Numbered from the stretch's first letter, positions 37,182 to 47,159 are shown. The stretch is 64,000 bases of DNA from Pseudobutyrivibrio ruminis CF1b (GCF_000424005.1 NZ_AUJB01000008.1:806001-870000), one strand, 5' to 3'. Numbers and translations are program-made. Notes: generated by a model from the sequence alone, not told the origin.

Positions 37182-38468
37182 GTGTTAAATATTTATAAAG
37201 AATTTGGAATTTCAAACGAAGTTTACAATTACGGCTCTTCTGTAATTAAGGATTTGGAAGCTCGCTTCAACGAGATTGATGAAGTGGCAGAGTACAATCA
37301 GCTAAAGGTTATTAAGGCAATGCAGGAGCACAGAGTTGCTGCAGAGTGCTTTAACACATCTACAGGTTATGGCTACGATGATGTGGGAAGAGATACACTT
37401 GAAAAAGTATACGCTTCAGTTTTCAAGACAGAGGATGCTCTTGTTCGTCCACAGATTACATGTGGTACACATGCACTTGCACTTGCTCTTATGAGTAACT
37501 TACGTCCTGGTGATGAGCTTTTATCTCCAGTAGGTAAGCCATATGACACATTGGAAGAAGTTATCGGTATTCGTCCTTCAAATGGTTCTCTTGCTGAATA
37601 TGGAATCACATACGCACAGGTTGATTTACTTGAGGATGGCGGATTCGATTTTGACGGTATTAAGGCAGCCATTAACGAACGCACAAAGCTTGTTACTATT
37701 CAGCGTTCAAAGGGATATGCAAATCGTCCTACACTTTCAGTAGAGGCAATTGGAGAGCTTATCTCATTTATCAAGGGAATTAAGCCAGACATCGTCTGCA
37801 TGGTAGATAACTGCTATGGTGAGTTTGTTGAGAAGATTGAGCCTACAGAGGTAGGAGCTGATATGTGCGTTGGTTCTCTCATTAAGAATCCAGGTGGCGG
37901 TCTTGCTCCAATCGGCGGTTATATTGTTGGTACAAAGGCATGCGTAGAAAATGCTGCCCACAGACTTACAAGCCCAGGCCTTGGAAAGGAGGTTGGCGCT
38001 TCACTTGGAATCATGCAGTCTTTCTATCAGGGATTTTTCCTTGCCCCAACAGTAGTAGCAGGAGCATTAAAAGGCGCTATTTTTGCAGCAAATGTATACG
38101 AGAAGCTTGGATACCTTTGCATTCCAAATGCAACAGAGCCAAGATACGACATTATTCAGGCTGTTACATTTAACAAGCCAGAAGGTCTTATCGCTTTCTG
38201 CGGGGGAATTCAGGCGGCAGCACCTGTAGATTCATACGTTACTCCAGAGCCTTGGGATATGCCAGGATACGACAGCCAGGTTATTATGGCAGCAGGAGCA
38301 TTCGTACAGGGTTCATCTATTGAACTTTCTGCAGATGGCCCACTTAGAGCACCATATACAGCCTTTTTCCAGGGTGGTTTAACATGGAATCATGCCAAGC
38401 TTGGTATCCTTAAATCACTGCAAAAACTTGTAGATGCCAACCTTGTGAACCCTAGTCAACTGTGCTAA
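37182..38468 (+). CDS. Methionine gamma-lyase family (YnbB, 'aluminium resistance') PLP enzyme
   Basis: 428 residues. The sequence is diagnostic of the YnbB branch of fold-type I PLP enzymes: CFNTSTGYGYDDVGRDTLE, TCGTHALALALMSNLRPGD, IQRSKGYANRP with the likely PLP lysine, and CMVDNCYGEFVE. The real substrate is not established; the aluminium-resistance name is historical. It starts at GTG one base after miaA. The promoter for the mre operon lies inside its last 26 bases. Confidence 0.9.
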   Translation: MLNIYKEFGISNEVYNYGSSVIKDLEARFNEIDEVAEYNQLKVIKAMQEHRVAAECFNTSTGYGYDDVGRDTLEKVYASVFKTEDALVRPQITCGTHALALALMSNLRPGDELLSPVGKPYDTLEEVIGIRPSNGSLAEYGITYAQVDLLEDGGFDFDGIKAAINERTKLVTIQRSKGYANRPTLSVEAIGELISFIKGIKPDIVCMVDNCYGEFVEKIEPTEVGADMCVGSLIKNPGGGLAPIGGYIVGTKACVENAAHRLTSPGLGKEVGASLGIMQSFYQGFFLAPTVVAGALKGAIFAANVYEKLGYLCIPNATEPRYDIIQAVTFNKPEGLIAFCGGIQAAAPVDSYVTPEPWDMPGYDSQVIMAAGAFVQGSSIELSADGPLRAPYTAFFQGGLTWNHAKLGILKSLQKLVDANLVNPSQLC

Positions 38469-38471
38469 AAT
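38443..38471 (+). promoter_or_regulatory. mreB operon promoter with extended -10
   Basis: TTGTGA (38443-38448) and TAAAAT (38466-38471) are 17 bases apart. TGC immediately before the -10 gives a TGn extended element. It overlaps the end of the preceding gene. Confidence 0.7.
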
Positions 38472-38516
38472 TTTAATGATTATGGGTTTTTACTAAAAAT
38501 TTTTTGGAGGAAAGCT

Positions 38517-39530
38517 ATGCCAGGTTCATTCGGTATTGATATAGGAACACAGAATCTCAAGATTTTCAGTGGTTCTAACAGTCAAATTTTAAACATCAAA
38601 AATACTATCGCTATTGTTAACAAAAATCAGATGTACTCATACGGAGATAGCGCTTATTCAATGTATGAGAAGGCTCCAGATACTATCGATGTTTCATTCC
38701 CAATAGTTTCAGGAGTTATCGCTGATTTCGATAATATGCAGACAATGCTTTTTGAGGTTCTTGAGAAGGATCTTAAGGGCAAGATTAAGGGTTCTGACAT
38801 CGTTGTTGCAGTTCCAACAGACATCACAGAAGTAGAGAAGAAGGCTTTCTCAGATTTATTCACAAAGTCTAAGAACAAGCCACATTCAATAAGAGTATGC
38901 GAGAAGCCTATTGCTTGTGCCATCGGTATGGGTCTTGACGTTTCTGAGCCTACAGGTGTTATGGTTGTAGACTTAGGTGCAGACACTACTGAAATCTCAG
39001 TTATTTCTCTTGGTGGCCTTGTTTTATCTGAGCTTCTTCCATTTGGCGGCAATCAGATCGACGAGTCTATTGTTACTCACCTTAAGAGAAACTACAATCT
39101 CGTTATCGGTCAGAAGACAGCAAAGCAGCTTAAGGAAGAGATTGGTTCAGCACTTTCTGGCAGAGGAGAGAAGCTTACAGTTGTTGGTCGTGACGTTGTC
39201 AGCGGTCTTCCTATCGAGATGGAAATCGAAAGCGATGTTATCTACAACGCTATTAAGAATGACTTAGAGAGCTTCTGTACAAACGTTAAGCTTATTCTTG
39301 AGAAGGTTCCACCAGAGCTTGCAAAGGATATCGTTCATTCTGGTATCTATCTTACAGGTGGTACATCTCAGCTTCATCAGCTTACAGATTTATTCTCAGA
39401 AGTTACAAACATTAAGGTTAATGCTATCGAAGATCCTCAGGAATCATGCGTACGTGGCCTTGGTCAGGTCCTTTCTGATACAAAGTACAAGCAGTACGGC
39501 TATAGCATGAAGACTAGAATTTTCAAATAA
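38517..39530 (+). CDS. mreB: Rod shape-determining protein MreB
   Basis: 337 residues, normal for MreB/Mbl. Actin-like ATPase motifs are present: GIDIGTQNLKIF (phosphate 1) and VMVVDLGADTTEISVIS (phosphate 2), then YLTGGTSQLHQL (adenosine). Filaments guide the elongation machinery along the membrane. GGAGG precedes the ATG. It heads the cluster mreB-mreC-mreD-PBP2-minC-rodA-mgsA-DD-carboxypeptidase. Confidence 0.96.
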   Translation: MPGSFGIDIGTQNLKIFSGSNSQILNIKNTIAIVNKNQMYSYGDSAYSMYEKAPDTIDVSFPIVSGVIADFDNMQTMLFEVLEKDLKGKIKGSDIVVAVPTDITEVEKKAFSDLFTKSKNKPHSIRVCEKPIACAIGMGLDVSEPTGVMVVDLGADTTEISVISLGGLVLSELLPFGGNQIDESIVTHLKRNYNLVIGQKTAKQLKEEIGSALSGRGEKLTVVGRDVVSGLPIEMEIESDVIYNAIKNDLESFCTNVKLILEKVPPELAKDIVHSGIYLTGGTSQLHQLTDLFSEVTNIKVNAIEDPQESCVRGLGQVLSDTKYKQYGYSMKTRIFK

Positions 39531-39542
39531 TACAGAGGTACT

Positions 39543-40406
39543 ATGAGACAAAGAAAAGCAAGTGGTGGTATTCCAAGTAAATATTTGCTCACAATATTAT
39601 CTATTATTTGTGTAATGCTTTTATTCTTCAGCTATTCCACAGGTTTTACAGGTGGCCCACTTGAGACTATTGCCAACCACATTTTCATCCCTATGCAAAA
39701 GGGTATTGATTATATTGGCAGTACTATAGCCATTTCTTCAGCGGACACCAAGACCAGAAAAGAGCTTGTTGCTGAAAACGAAGAATTACAGGCTCAGGTT
39801 GAAGAGTTAAATTCCAGAATCAGCAACATGGAGCTTAAGCTGGATGAGCTTGATGAGCTTCAGAAGTTATATGAGCTGGATCAGAGCTATTATGATTACG
39901 ACACCACAGGTGCTCGTATCATTGGAAAGAGCACTTCTAATTGGTTTAACACCTTCACAATAGACAAGGGTACTAAAGACGGTATCAAGGTCAATATGAA
40001 TGTTATTGCAGATGGAGGATTAGTAGGAATCGTTTCATCTGTAGGTGATTCATATGCTGTAGTAAGAGCGATTATTGATGACACCGCAAATGTCAGCGCT
40101 ACTATTTCATCTACAGAGGACAACTGTATCGTTTCTGGTTCTCTTGAAAAAATGACATTAAACAACCTTATTACATTTTCAAACTTAGATGACAGTGCAG
40201 ATAAGGTTGCCATTGGTGACATGGTTGTCACCTCTAATATTTCTGATAAATATGTCCCAGGTATCCTTATCGGATACGTATCAGAGGTCAATAAAGACGA
40301 AAATGACCTTTCTAAATCAGGAACAATCACTCCAGTAGTTGATTTTAAGCATTTGTCAGAGGTACTTGTTATTAAGCAGCTAAAGGAGTCCTATAAGAGT
40401 GAGTAA
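39543..40406 (+). CDS. mreC: Rod shape-determining protein MreC
   Basis: 287 residues. One N-terminal membrane helix (about 14-33) is followed by a coiled coil (about 72-108, KELVAENEELQAQVEELNSRISNMELKLDEL) and the extracellular beta domain with TIDKGTKDGIKVNMNVIADGGLVGIV. MreC activates the PBP2-RodA complex. It follows mreB by 12 bases and overlaps mreD by 8. Confidence 0.97.
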   Translation: MRQRKASGGIPSKYLLTILSIICVMLLFFSYSTGFTGGPLETIANHIFIPMQKGIDYIGSTIAISSADTKTRKELVAENEELQAQVEELNSRISNMELKLDELDELQKLYELDQSYYDYDTTGARIIGKSTSNWFNTFTIDKGTKDGIKVNMNVIADGGLVGIVSSVGDSYAVVRAIIDDTANVSATISSTEDNCIVSGSLEKMTLNNLITFSNLDDSADKVAIGDMVVTSNISDKYVPGILIGYVSEVNKDENDLSKSGTITPVVDFKHLSEVLVIKQLKESYKSE

Positions 40407-40944
40407 ATTCAAACAATATTTAAAGAAAATATTGGTTATAGCACTTATCATATATGTTTGTTTTTTACTTCAAACAAGTATTTTTTCCCGCTACAGATTA
40501 GCGGGAGTTACTCCTAATATTTTGATTTGTGTTGTTGCTACCTACGGATTTATGAAGGGTAGACGCCATGGTATTGTAGTAGGGTTCTGCACAGGACTCC
40601 TGCTTGATATTTTTTCTGGTACGTTGTTTGGATTTTATGCTCTTGTATATATGTACATTGGCCTTCTTAATGGTCTTTTTAAAAAGCAGTTTTTCGGAGA
40701 CGATTTAAAGCTGCCTTTGATTCTTATTGGCACCAGTGATTTTATTTACGGAGTATTTTCTTACTTAGCGCTTTATGCTGTCAAATCTCAGTATAATTTT
40801 ACATTCTATTTAATGAATCTTATTTTACCTGAGGTTGTTTATACTTTACTTGTGTCTATTTTTGTTTATTACATAATTTTATACATTAATAACTGGCTAG
40901 AAAAATTAGAAAAGAAAGGTTCTGATAGAATTGGAAATTATTAA
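40399..40944 (+). CDS. mreD: Rod shape-determining protein MreD
   Basis: 181 residues with five to six predicted membrane helices and the RRHGIVVGFCTGLLLDIFSG loop typical of MreD. It starts at GTG with AAAGGAG about 10 bases upstream, overlapping mreC. It overlaps the PBP2 start by 14 bases, so the three are translationally coupled. Confidence 0.93.
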   Translation: MSKFKQYLKKILVIALIIYVCFLLQTSIFSRYRLAGVTPNILICVVATYGFMKGRRHGIVVGFCTGLLLDIFSGTLFGFYALVYMYIGLLNGLFKKQFFGDDLKLPLILIGTSDFIYGVFSYLALYAVKSQYNFTFYLMNLILPEVVYTLLVSIFVYYIILYINNWLEKLEKKGSDRIGNY

Positions 40945-43780
40945 GGACTTTTTTGTAAATGCATTTTCTTCACGTATTCGCGTGATTTCAGTAGTAATGG
41001 GTCTTTTTGCTACTGTCCTTATTTCACGTCTTTTTTATTTGCAGATTATCAATGGTAGCGAATATCAGGACAACTATAATTTGAAGCTTGAAAAAACTGA
41101 GACTATACCAGCTACACGAGGTAATATATACGATCGTAACGGAAACCTTTTAGCTTATAACGAACTTGTTTACGCTGTAACTATCCAGGATAACGGTTCT
41201 TATTCAAGCAAAAAGGAGAAGAGTCAGTCCCTCAATTCTGAAATTGCAGAAATCATTACCAAGCTAGAATCAAACGGTGATGCAATAGATAACAATTTCC
41301 CAATTTATATAGATTCATCCGGTTCATATCAATTCATGTACTCAGGCAGCACACTTCAGCGTTTTAGAGCTGATGTTTTCGGAAAAACAAGTGTAGATGA
41401 CCTTGAGTTTAATGAAAAGCTTGGCATAGACGAAGCTAATGCCACAGCAGATGATATTATTGGATATCTTCAGGGAGAGAGAGTATACAACATTTCCGAT
41501 GAATTCGACAAAAAGCTTCGCTATGAAATAATGGTAGTCCGTTATAACATGGGTCAGAATTCATATCAGAAATACATCTCAACAGTTATCGCGTCAGATG
41601 TTTCTGACAGATCTGTTGCTTTTATTGAGGAAAATGTTAACGAACTTACAGGTGTAGCTATCGAGCAAAAATCATTAAGACGCTACGCCAACAGCGAATA
41701 TTTTGCCCATATCATTGGTTATACAGGACAGATTTCTACTGATGAATACAAGGCAAGATCAGCAAAAGATGATACTGTAGAAGCTACAGACATTGTCGGT
41801 AAATCTGGTATTGAAAAATACATGGACGATTACCTTTCAGGAACAAAAGGTACTTCGACTTTATTCGTAGATAGTGTAGGTAACACTATCGCAGAGGGTG
41901 ATTACACAGCTGCCGTATCTGGAAATGATGTTTATCTTTCCATTGATATGGATTTACAGAAAGCTACATATACACTTCTTGAGCAGGAGATTGCTGGTAT
42001 TTTATATTCAAAGATTGCCAATATAAAGCAGTACCATGCATCTGAGCATGCATCTTCTTCAGATGTAGTTGTTCCTATTTACGATGTATATAACTCTTTA
42101 ATTGCAAACGGAATCATTGATACTACAGCTTTTGAAGATGAAAATGCTACAGATACAGAAAAGGCTGTTTTAGCAGCATATAAAGTAAAAGAAAAAGAGG
42201 TTCTTGCCGCTCTCAAATCGCAGTTAAACGTTAACAACGAAGCAGTTTACAATGAATTGCCAGATGAGTATCAGGCATATTCTACATACATTGTCACAAA
42301 GCTTAAGAGTCTTGGAATCTTTGATTCTTCAGCTATCGACACATCTTCTGAAGTTCAGGAAAGCTGGACATCAGAAAACATGGCCGTTAATAAGTATTTG
42401 TTATATGCCATCGAACAGAACTGGATTGATATTACAAAATATGAGAGTGAAGCTAAATATGCAGATACAGAGGAGTTGTACAACGACTTAATCGACTACA
42501 CTCTAGAGTATCTCGGAAATGATAAATCATTCCAGAAGCTTATTTACAAATATTTGCTCTTAGATGACCGTATTTCCGGTACACAGCTTGGCTTAATTCT
42601 TTATGACCAGGGTGTCTTAAAAGAAGATCCTGAGACATATGCAATGCTTAGCAGCGGAAGAATCTCATCTTATGAGTTTATGCTTTCAAAAATCAAGAAT
42701 CTTGAGCTTACTCCAGGTCAAATTGCTTTGGATCCATGTTCAGGTTCTACAGTTATTTTGGATGCCAAGACTGGCGAAGTATTAGCTATGGTTACATATC
42801 CAGGCTATGACAATAATCGCCTTGCCAACTCTGTTGATTCGGATTACTATGCATACCTTACAAACAGTGCATCAAATCCGCTTTACAATTATGCTACACA
42901 GCAGAGAACAGCTCCTGGTTCTACATTTAAGATTGTCAGCTCTACAGCAGGTTTGGCAGAAAACGTTATCACAACATCTACAGAGATTGTGGATCTTGGT
43001 CAGTATACTAAGGTTTCAAATAATCCTAAATGTTGGATTTATCCTAGTAACCACGGTAGCATCAATGTATCAGAAGCTATCAGAGATTCATGTAACTATT
43101 TCTTCTACGAAGTAGGTTGGAGATTATCTGGTGGTGACGGAGCATACAACGATGTTACTGGTATCGAAAAGATTCAAAAGTATGCTTCTCTTTACGGACT
43201 TGACGAGACAACAGGTGTGGAAATAGAAGAGAATTCTCCTCATATTGCCACTGAATACCCTGTCATGGCCGCAATCGGACAGTCAGATAACAACTTTACA
43301 ACTGTTGGTCTTGCAAGATATGCAACTGCAATTGCCAGCAGAGGTAACGTTTACAATCTTACTTTATTAGACAGTGTTAGAGATTCAGAAGGCAATGTTG
43401 TAAAAAGCTACAGTCCAACCATTAGAAATCAGGTAGATGTACTTAACGCTGGACAGTGGGATGCCATCCACTATGGTATGAAGATGGTTACAGAGTCACT
43501 TTCATCCTTCAACAATTTCTCAGTACCAGTTGCAGGTAAGACAGGTACTGCTCAGCAGGTTAAAAGCAGACCTAACCACGCTTTGTTTATTGGATTTGCT
43601 CCATATAACAATCCTGAAATTGCAATTGCAACACGTATCGCCTATGGTTATACATCACATAATGCAGCTGCTGTTTCAAAAGATATTATGTCTTATTATT
43701 TCGGTGTTTCTTCTACAGAAGACCTCCTTAATGGTGAGGCTAACTCAGTATCTAATTCAGAAAACGAATTTACTGATTAA
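40931..43780 (+). CDS. mrdA: Class B penicillin-binding protein 2 (elongation transpeptidase), with large insertion
   Basis: 949 residues, about 250-300 longer than a typical PBP2. One membrane anchor (about 16-36) precedes the dimerisation domain. The transpeptidase motifs are STFK in APGSTFKIVS, SCN in RDSCNYFFYE and KTG in AGKTGTAQQ. Between the start of the catalytic domain (IDMDLQKATYTLLEQEI) and GSTVILDAKTGEVLAMVTYPGYD there is an extra helical, acidic segment of roughly 240 residues. The start is TTG inside mreD, with GAAAGG upstream. It cross-links peptidoglycan with RodA. Confidence 0.94.
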   Translation: MEIIKDFFVNAFSSRIRVISVVMGLFATVLISRLFYLQIINGSEYQDNYNLKLEKTETIPATRGNIYDRNGNLLAYNELVYAVTIQDNGSYSSKKEKSQSLNSEIAEIITKLESNGDAIDNNFPIYIDSSGSYQFMYSGSTLQRFRADVFGKTSVDDLEFNEKLGIDEANATADDIIGYLQGERVYNISDEFDKKLRYEIMVVRYNMGQNSYQKYISTVIASDVSDRSVAFIEENVNELTGVAIEQKSLRRYANSEYFAHIIGYTGQISTDEYKARSAKDDTVEATDIVGKSGIEKYMDDYLSGTKGTSTLFVDSVGNTIAEGDYTAAVSGNDVYLSIDMDLQKATYTLLEQEIAGILYSKIANIKQYHASEHASSSDVVVPIYDVYNSLIANGIIDTTAFEDENATDTEKAVLAAYKVKEKEVLAALKSQLNVNNEAVYNELPDEYQAYSTYIVTKLKSLGIFDSSAIDTSSEVQESWTSENMAVNKYLLYAIEQNWIDITKYESEAKYADTEELYNDLIDYTLEYLGNDKSFQKLIYKYLLLDDRISGTQLGLILYDQGVLKEDPETYAMLSSGRISSYEFMLSKIKNLELTPGQIALDPCSGSTVILDAKTGEVLAMVTYPGYDNNRLANSVDSDYYAYLTNSASNPLYNYATQQRTAPGSTFKIVSSTAGLAENVITTSTEIVDLGQYTKVSNNPKCWIYPSNHGSINVSEAIRDSCNYFFYEVGWRLSGGDGAYNDVTGIEKIQKYASLYGLDETTGVEIEENSPHIATEYPVMAAIGQSDNNFTTVGLARYATAIASRGNVYNLTLLDSVRDSEGNVVKSYSPTIRNQVDVLNAGQWDAIHYGMKMVTESLSSFNNFSVPVAGKTGTAQQVKSRPNHALFIGFAPYNNPEIAIATRIAYGYTSHNAAAVSKDIMSYYFGVSSTEDLLNGEANSVSNSENEFTD

Positions 43781-43808
43781 TACATTTTAAAATTCTAGGA
43801 GGTACATT

Positions 43809-44489
43809 TTGGCTAACGATCCTGTAGTATTAAAAAGTAATAAATACGGTTTGTCGTTACAACTTGATGCCACAATTCCTTTTGAGGATTTAGTGCGGGC
43901 TATCTGCGAGAAGTTCGCAAAGTCTGCCGATTTCTTCGGTGAGACTTCCATGATTCTCGAGACCTTTGGACGTGAAATTTCCAACGAAGAAGGACTTGTT
44001 ATCATCCAGGCAATCGAGCTTAATTCAAAAATAAAAATTATACTTCTAAATGAAAATAATCAGTATAAAGACACTCGCATGTTAGGTGAGATAGACAGAT
44101 TTTATACTGATGAGATTTTCGAGAATGCAAAGATTATCAGAGGCAGCGTAACAAAACAGGACGAAATCACATCTGATTCCAGTCTTATTATTCTTGGCGA
44201 CGTAAAATCAAAGGCCAGCGTGAGAGCAAAGGGCAATATCATTGTTCTTGGCAGCCTTGATGGCACATGCCACGCTGGATACCCTGACAACACTGGTTGC
44301 TATATCGTAGCTGGTGAGCTTAATTCCAAGAATATTCAAATTGGAACAGTCACCGGCGAAATAAAGCTTCAGGAGAAATGGTCACTTAGAGTTAGACGTT
44401 CAAAAGAAGAGCCTATTGGTATTTCCGTATGGAACCACGAGCTCTTGGCAGAACCACTCAGCAGTGGATTATTAAAAAGGATAAAATAA
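43809..44489 (+). CDS. minC: Septum site-determining protein MinC
   Basis: 226 residues. The N-terminal FtsZ-inhibiting domain (about 1-100) is followed by the C-terminal beta-helix (VRAKGNIIVLGSLDGTCHAGYPDNTGCYIVAGEL), which normally dimerises and binds MinD. It starts with TTG preceded by AGGAGG. minD and minE, which usually follow at this locus, are absent: rodA starts immediately after the stop. Confidence 0.93.
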   Translation: MANDPVVLKSNKYGLSLQLDATIPFEDLVRAICEKFAKSADFFGETSMILETFGREISNEEGLVIIQAIELNSKIKIILLNENNQYKDTRMLGEIDRFYTDEIFENAKIIRGSVTKQDEITSDSSLIILGDVKSKASVRAKGNIIVLGSLDGTCHAGYPDNTGCYIVAGELNSKNIQIGTVTGEIKLQEKWSLRVRRSKEEPIGISVWNHELLAEPLSSGLLKRIK

Positions 44490-45605
44490 ATGTTTCACAA
44501 TTATAGATTTAAAAATCTTGATATAAAGTTAATATTAGCAGTCATCACACTTACCATTATTGGTATTTTTGTAATAGGCAGTGCTAATGAATCAAACCAG
44601 CAAAAGCAGATTATCGGTATGATTCTTGGTGTAATTGTAATGGGAGTAATGACTCTTATAGATTATGATTTTATTCTTCATTTCCATTGGGTTTATTACG
44701 GATTGGTTATTGCCTTACTTATTGCCGTTCTATTATTCGGCGATGAAGCCGGTGGTGCCACCAGATGGATTGAAGTGGGAGTTCGTTTCCAGCCATCTGA
44801 GTTGGGTAAAATTCTTTTGATTTTGTTCTTCTCCTGGTTCTTAATGTTGCATGAAGAAGACATAAATAAGCCAAAAGTTCTTGCTTTGACCATACTTTTA
44901 TCTGCTTTTCCGTTATTTTTAATAGAAAAAGAGCCAGATTTATCCACTACTATAGTCACAATGATGATAATTTGTGTTATGATGTTTGTAGTGGGATTAA
45001 GTTACAAACTTGTAGCTATTGTTTTAGGAGTTACAATTCCATCAATTATCATTCTGCTTATACTTGTAATGCAGGACGGCCAGACTATATTAAAAGACTA
45101 TCAGGGTGGTCGTATCCTTGCCTGGCTCAAGCCTGAGAAATATCCTCAGGGTGCATATCAGCAGCAGAACTCTATTATGGCAATCGGTTCAGGTCAGCTT
45201 TTAGGAAAGGGACTTGGCAATGATTCCTTCGATTCTGTTAAGAATGGTAATTACATTTCAGAACCTCACACAGATTTTATCTTTGCAGTTGCGGGAGAAG
45301 AGTTAGGATTTGTTGGTTCGGCTTTAGTTATACTTTTGATATTTTTTATCACGATAGAAATACTACTTATCGCAAAGAGAGCAAAGGATGTTTCTGGAAA
45401 GCTTATTTGTGTCGGTATGGCCACACTTATTGGTTTCCAGAGCTTTGTAAACATTTGCGTAGTCACCGGTTTGATGCCAAATACCGGTTTGCCTCTTCCT
45501 TTCGTAAGCTATGGCCTTACGTCACTGGTTACAGTGTATTTTGGAATAGGTATTGTATTAAATGTTGGCATCCAATCAAAAAATAATAACGGGAGGCTAT
45601 TTTAA
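44490..45605 (+). CDS. rodA: SEDS glycosyltransferase RodA
   Basis: 371 residues with about ten membrane helices. SEDS motifs include GATRWIEVGVRFQPSELGK and the C-terminal TGLPLPFVSYGLTSL. It polymerises lipid II into glycan strands with PBP2 during elongation. The ATG comes directly after the minC stop. Confidence 0.96.
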   Translation: MFHNYRFKNLDIKLILAVITLTIIGIFVIGSANESNQQKQIIGMILGVIVMGVMTLIDYDFILHFHWVYYGLVIALLIAVLLFGDEAGGATRWIEVGVRFQPSELGKILLILFFSWFLMLHEEDINKPKVLALTILLSAFPLFLIEKEPDLSTTIVTMMIICVMMFVVGLSYKLVAIVLGVTIPSIIILLILVMQDGQTILKDYQGGRILAWLKPEKYPQGAYQQQNSIMAIGSGQLLGKGLGNDSFDSVKNGNYISEPHTDFIFAVAGEELGFVGSALVILLIFFITIEILLIAKRAKDVSGKLICVGMATLIGFQSFVNICVVTGLMPNTGLPLPFVSYGLTSLVTVYFGIGIVLNVGIQSKNNNGRLF

Positions 45606-46001
45606 ATGAACATTGGATTGGTAGCTCATGATTCCAAAAAGAAGCTTATGCAGAATTTCTGTATTGCTTACAGAGGAATTCTTAGCAAAAATGAAATTTT
45701 TGCCACAGGAACTACTGGCAGACTGGTAGAGGAGGTAACAAATCTTTCAGTGCATAAATATCTTGCTGGCCACCTTGGCGGTACACAGCAGTTAGGCGCA
45801 CAGATTGAACAGAACGAGATTGATTTGGTTATTTTCCTTAGAGATCCACTTACCGTAAAATCCCATGAGCCTGATGTAAATAATATTGTAAGGCTTTGTG
45901 ACGCCCATAACATTCCACTGGCCACAAATCTGGCTACAGCGGAGCTGCTTATAAAGTCATTAGATAGAGGAGACCTTGAGTGGCGTGAAATGTATAAATA
46001 A
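45606..46001 (+). CDS. mgsA: Methylglyoxal synthase
   Basis: 131 residues, family length. NIGLVAHDSKKKLMQNFC is the conserved start, and GTTGRL and GHLGGTQQLGAQI form the phosphate-binding site. It converts dihydroxyacetone phosphate to methylglyoxal and phosphate, bypassing lower glycolysis. Its place after rodA is common in Lachnospiraceae. Its 3' end overlaps the next gene by about 26 bases. Confidence 0.96.
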   Translation: MNIGLVAHDSKKKLMQNFCIAYRGILSKNEIFATGTTGRLVEEVTNLSVHKYLAGHLGGTQQLGAQIEQNEIDLVIFLRDPLTVKSHEPDVNNIVRLCDAHNIPLATNLATAELLIKSLDRGDLEWREMYK

Positions 46002-46965
46002 ATTATTATCCTGTATTCTTATAGCATCACTTTCTATTTCTTTAGGAGGATGTGGCAAGGAACAGGAGGATGTGACCAGCTATAAGCTTTACGACACATC
46101 CTTTGAGTATGGTTTGACTCAGAACGGTGCGTCTTCTGATGTTGAATTGTTTGCAAAGAATTTATGTGTAGCTAACTCAGATGATTTAGGAACTTCTGCT
46201 GTAGATTCACAGGTTGCGTCTGGAGCAGGAGCTTTTAATGTAACAGAGCAGTCTACAGTTTATGCTCAGTCTATACATGAAAAGCTTTATCCGGCATCTA
46301 CTACCAAAATTCTTACAGCATATATTGCCTGTATGAATGGTAATCTTGATGAATACTATACAGTCAGCGCCAACGCTGTTAAACAGGCAAGTGATTCCTC
46401 TGTTATAAATTTAAGAGAGGGAGATGTAATTTCATTACGAGATTTATTATATGGTCTTATGCTTCGCTCTGGTAACGATGCAGCCATCGCCATAGCAGAG
46501 GGCATTAGTGGTGATGTTGAGACATTTGCCAATCTTATGAATGAGACAGCAAAGTCCCTTGGAGCCACAAATTCCCATTTTATTACTCCTAATGGATTAC
46601 ACGATGAAAATCATTACACAACTGTATATGACATGTATTTGATACTAAATGCGGCCATAGAGAACCCAGACTTCTATAGTATTTTTACTGCCACATCTTA
46701 CACTGCAAATTACACCAGTGGTGGCAAATCAAAAACAGTAGACTGGACTACTACAAACCAGTATCAATCCGGTAAGATCAAAAAGCCAGCAGGTTTTACG
46801 ATTTTAGGCGGAAAGACTGGAACTACTGGAGCCGCAGGATATTGTCTGGTACTTTTATCAGAGAACGAAGAGCATGATAAGATTATCTCTATAGTTTTCA
46901 ATGCAGATTGCAGAGGAAACCTGTATCTACTGATGAACGAAATACTAAGTAATTATTGTATATAA
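45976..46965 (+). CDS. D-alanyl-D-alanine carboxypeptidase lipoprotein
   Basis: 329 residues from TTG 45976. A GTG at 45985 is the alternative: the AGAGGAG site lies 3 and 12 bases upstream of the two, so neither is ideal. The signal ends in lipobox LGGC (Cys26), so the enzyme is lipid-anchored. The peptidase S11 motifs are STTK (108-111), SGN in RSGNDAAIAIA and KTG in GGKTGTTGAAGYC. It trims the terminal D-Ala from peptidoglycan. It closes the elongation operon. The C-terminal PBP5-type domain is absent. Confidence 0.94.
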   Translation: MSGVKCINKLLSCILIASLSISLGGCGKEQEDVTSYKLYDTSFEYGLTQNGASSDVELFAKNLCVANSDDLGTSAVDSQVASGAGAFNVTEQSTVYAQSIHEKLYPASTTKILTAYIACMNGNLDEYYTVSANAVKQASDSSVINLREGDVISLRDLLYGLMLRSGNDAAIAIAEGISGDVETFANLMNETAKSLGATNSHFITPNGLHDENHYTTVYDMYLILNAAIENPDFYSIFTATSYTANYTSGGKSKTVDWTTTNQYQSGKIKKPAGFTILGGKTGTTGAAGYCLVLLSENEEHDKIISIVFNADCRGNLYLLMNEILSNYCI

Positions 46966-47159
46966 TTTCTGAAATTTCAGATGTTTATGGCCAATTATTC
47001 TATACATTAATAACCTTATAAGCATATTTTTTGAACAAATCTTGTTTTTGTTATTTAGGTTTTCTACACATTATGTTAGAATGTATATAACAAATAAATA
47101 GTTACTCTTGAACGACAGAGGGCACTATAAAATATTACTTATAAGGGAGGTATTTTGAC
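46966..47159. other. Intergenic region after the elongation operon
   Basis: Just after the stop is a perfect 14-base palindrome (46968-46981, TCTGAAATTTCAGA) without a T-tract. The rest is AT-rich, ending in an AAGGGAGG Shine-Dalgarno site for the next gene. I could not settle on a promoter; TATAAA at 47126-47131 lacks a -35 at proper spacing. Confidence 0.4.

Noticed and set aside
46968-46981. Palindrome after the DD-carboxypeptidase gene as a terminator
   Set aside because: A 14-base palindrome leaves no room for a proper loop and no T-tract follows.
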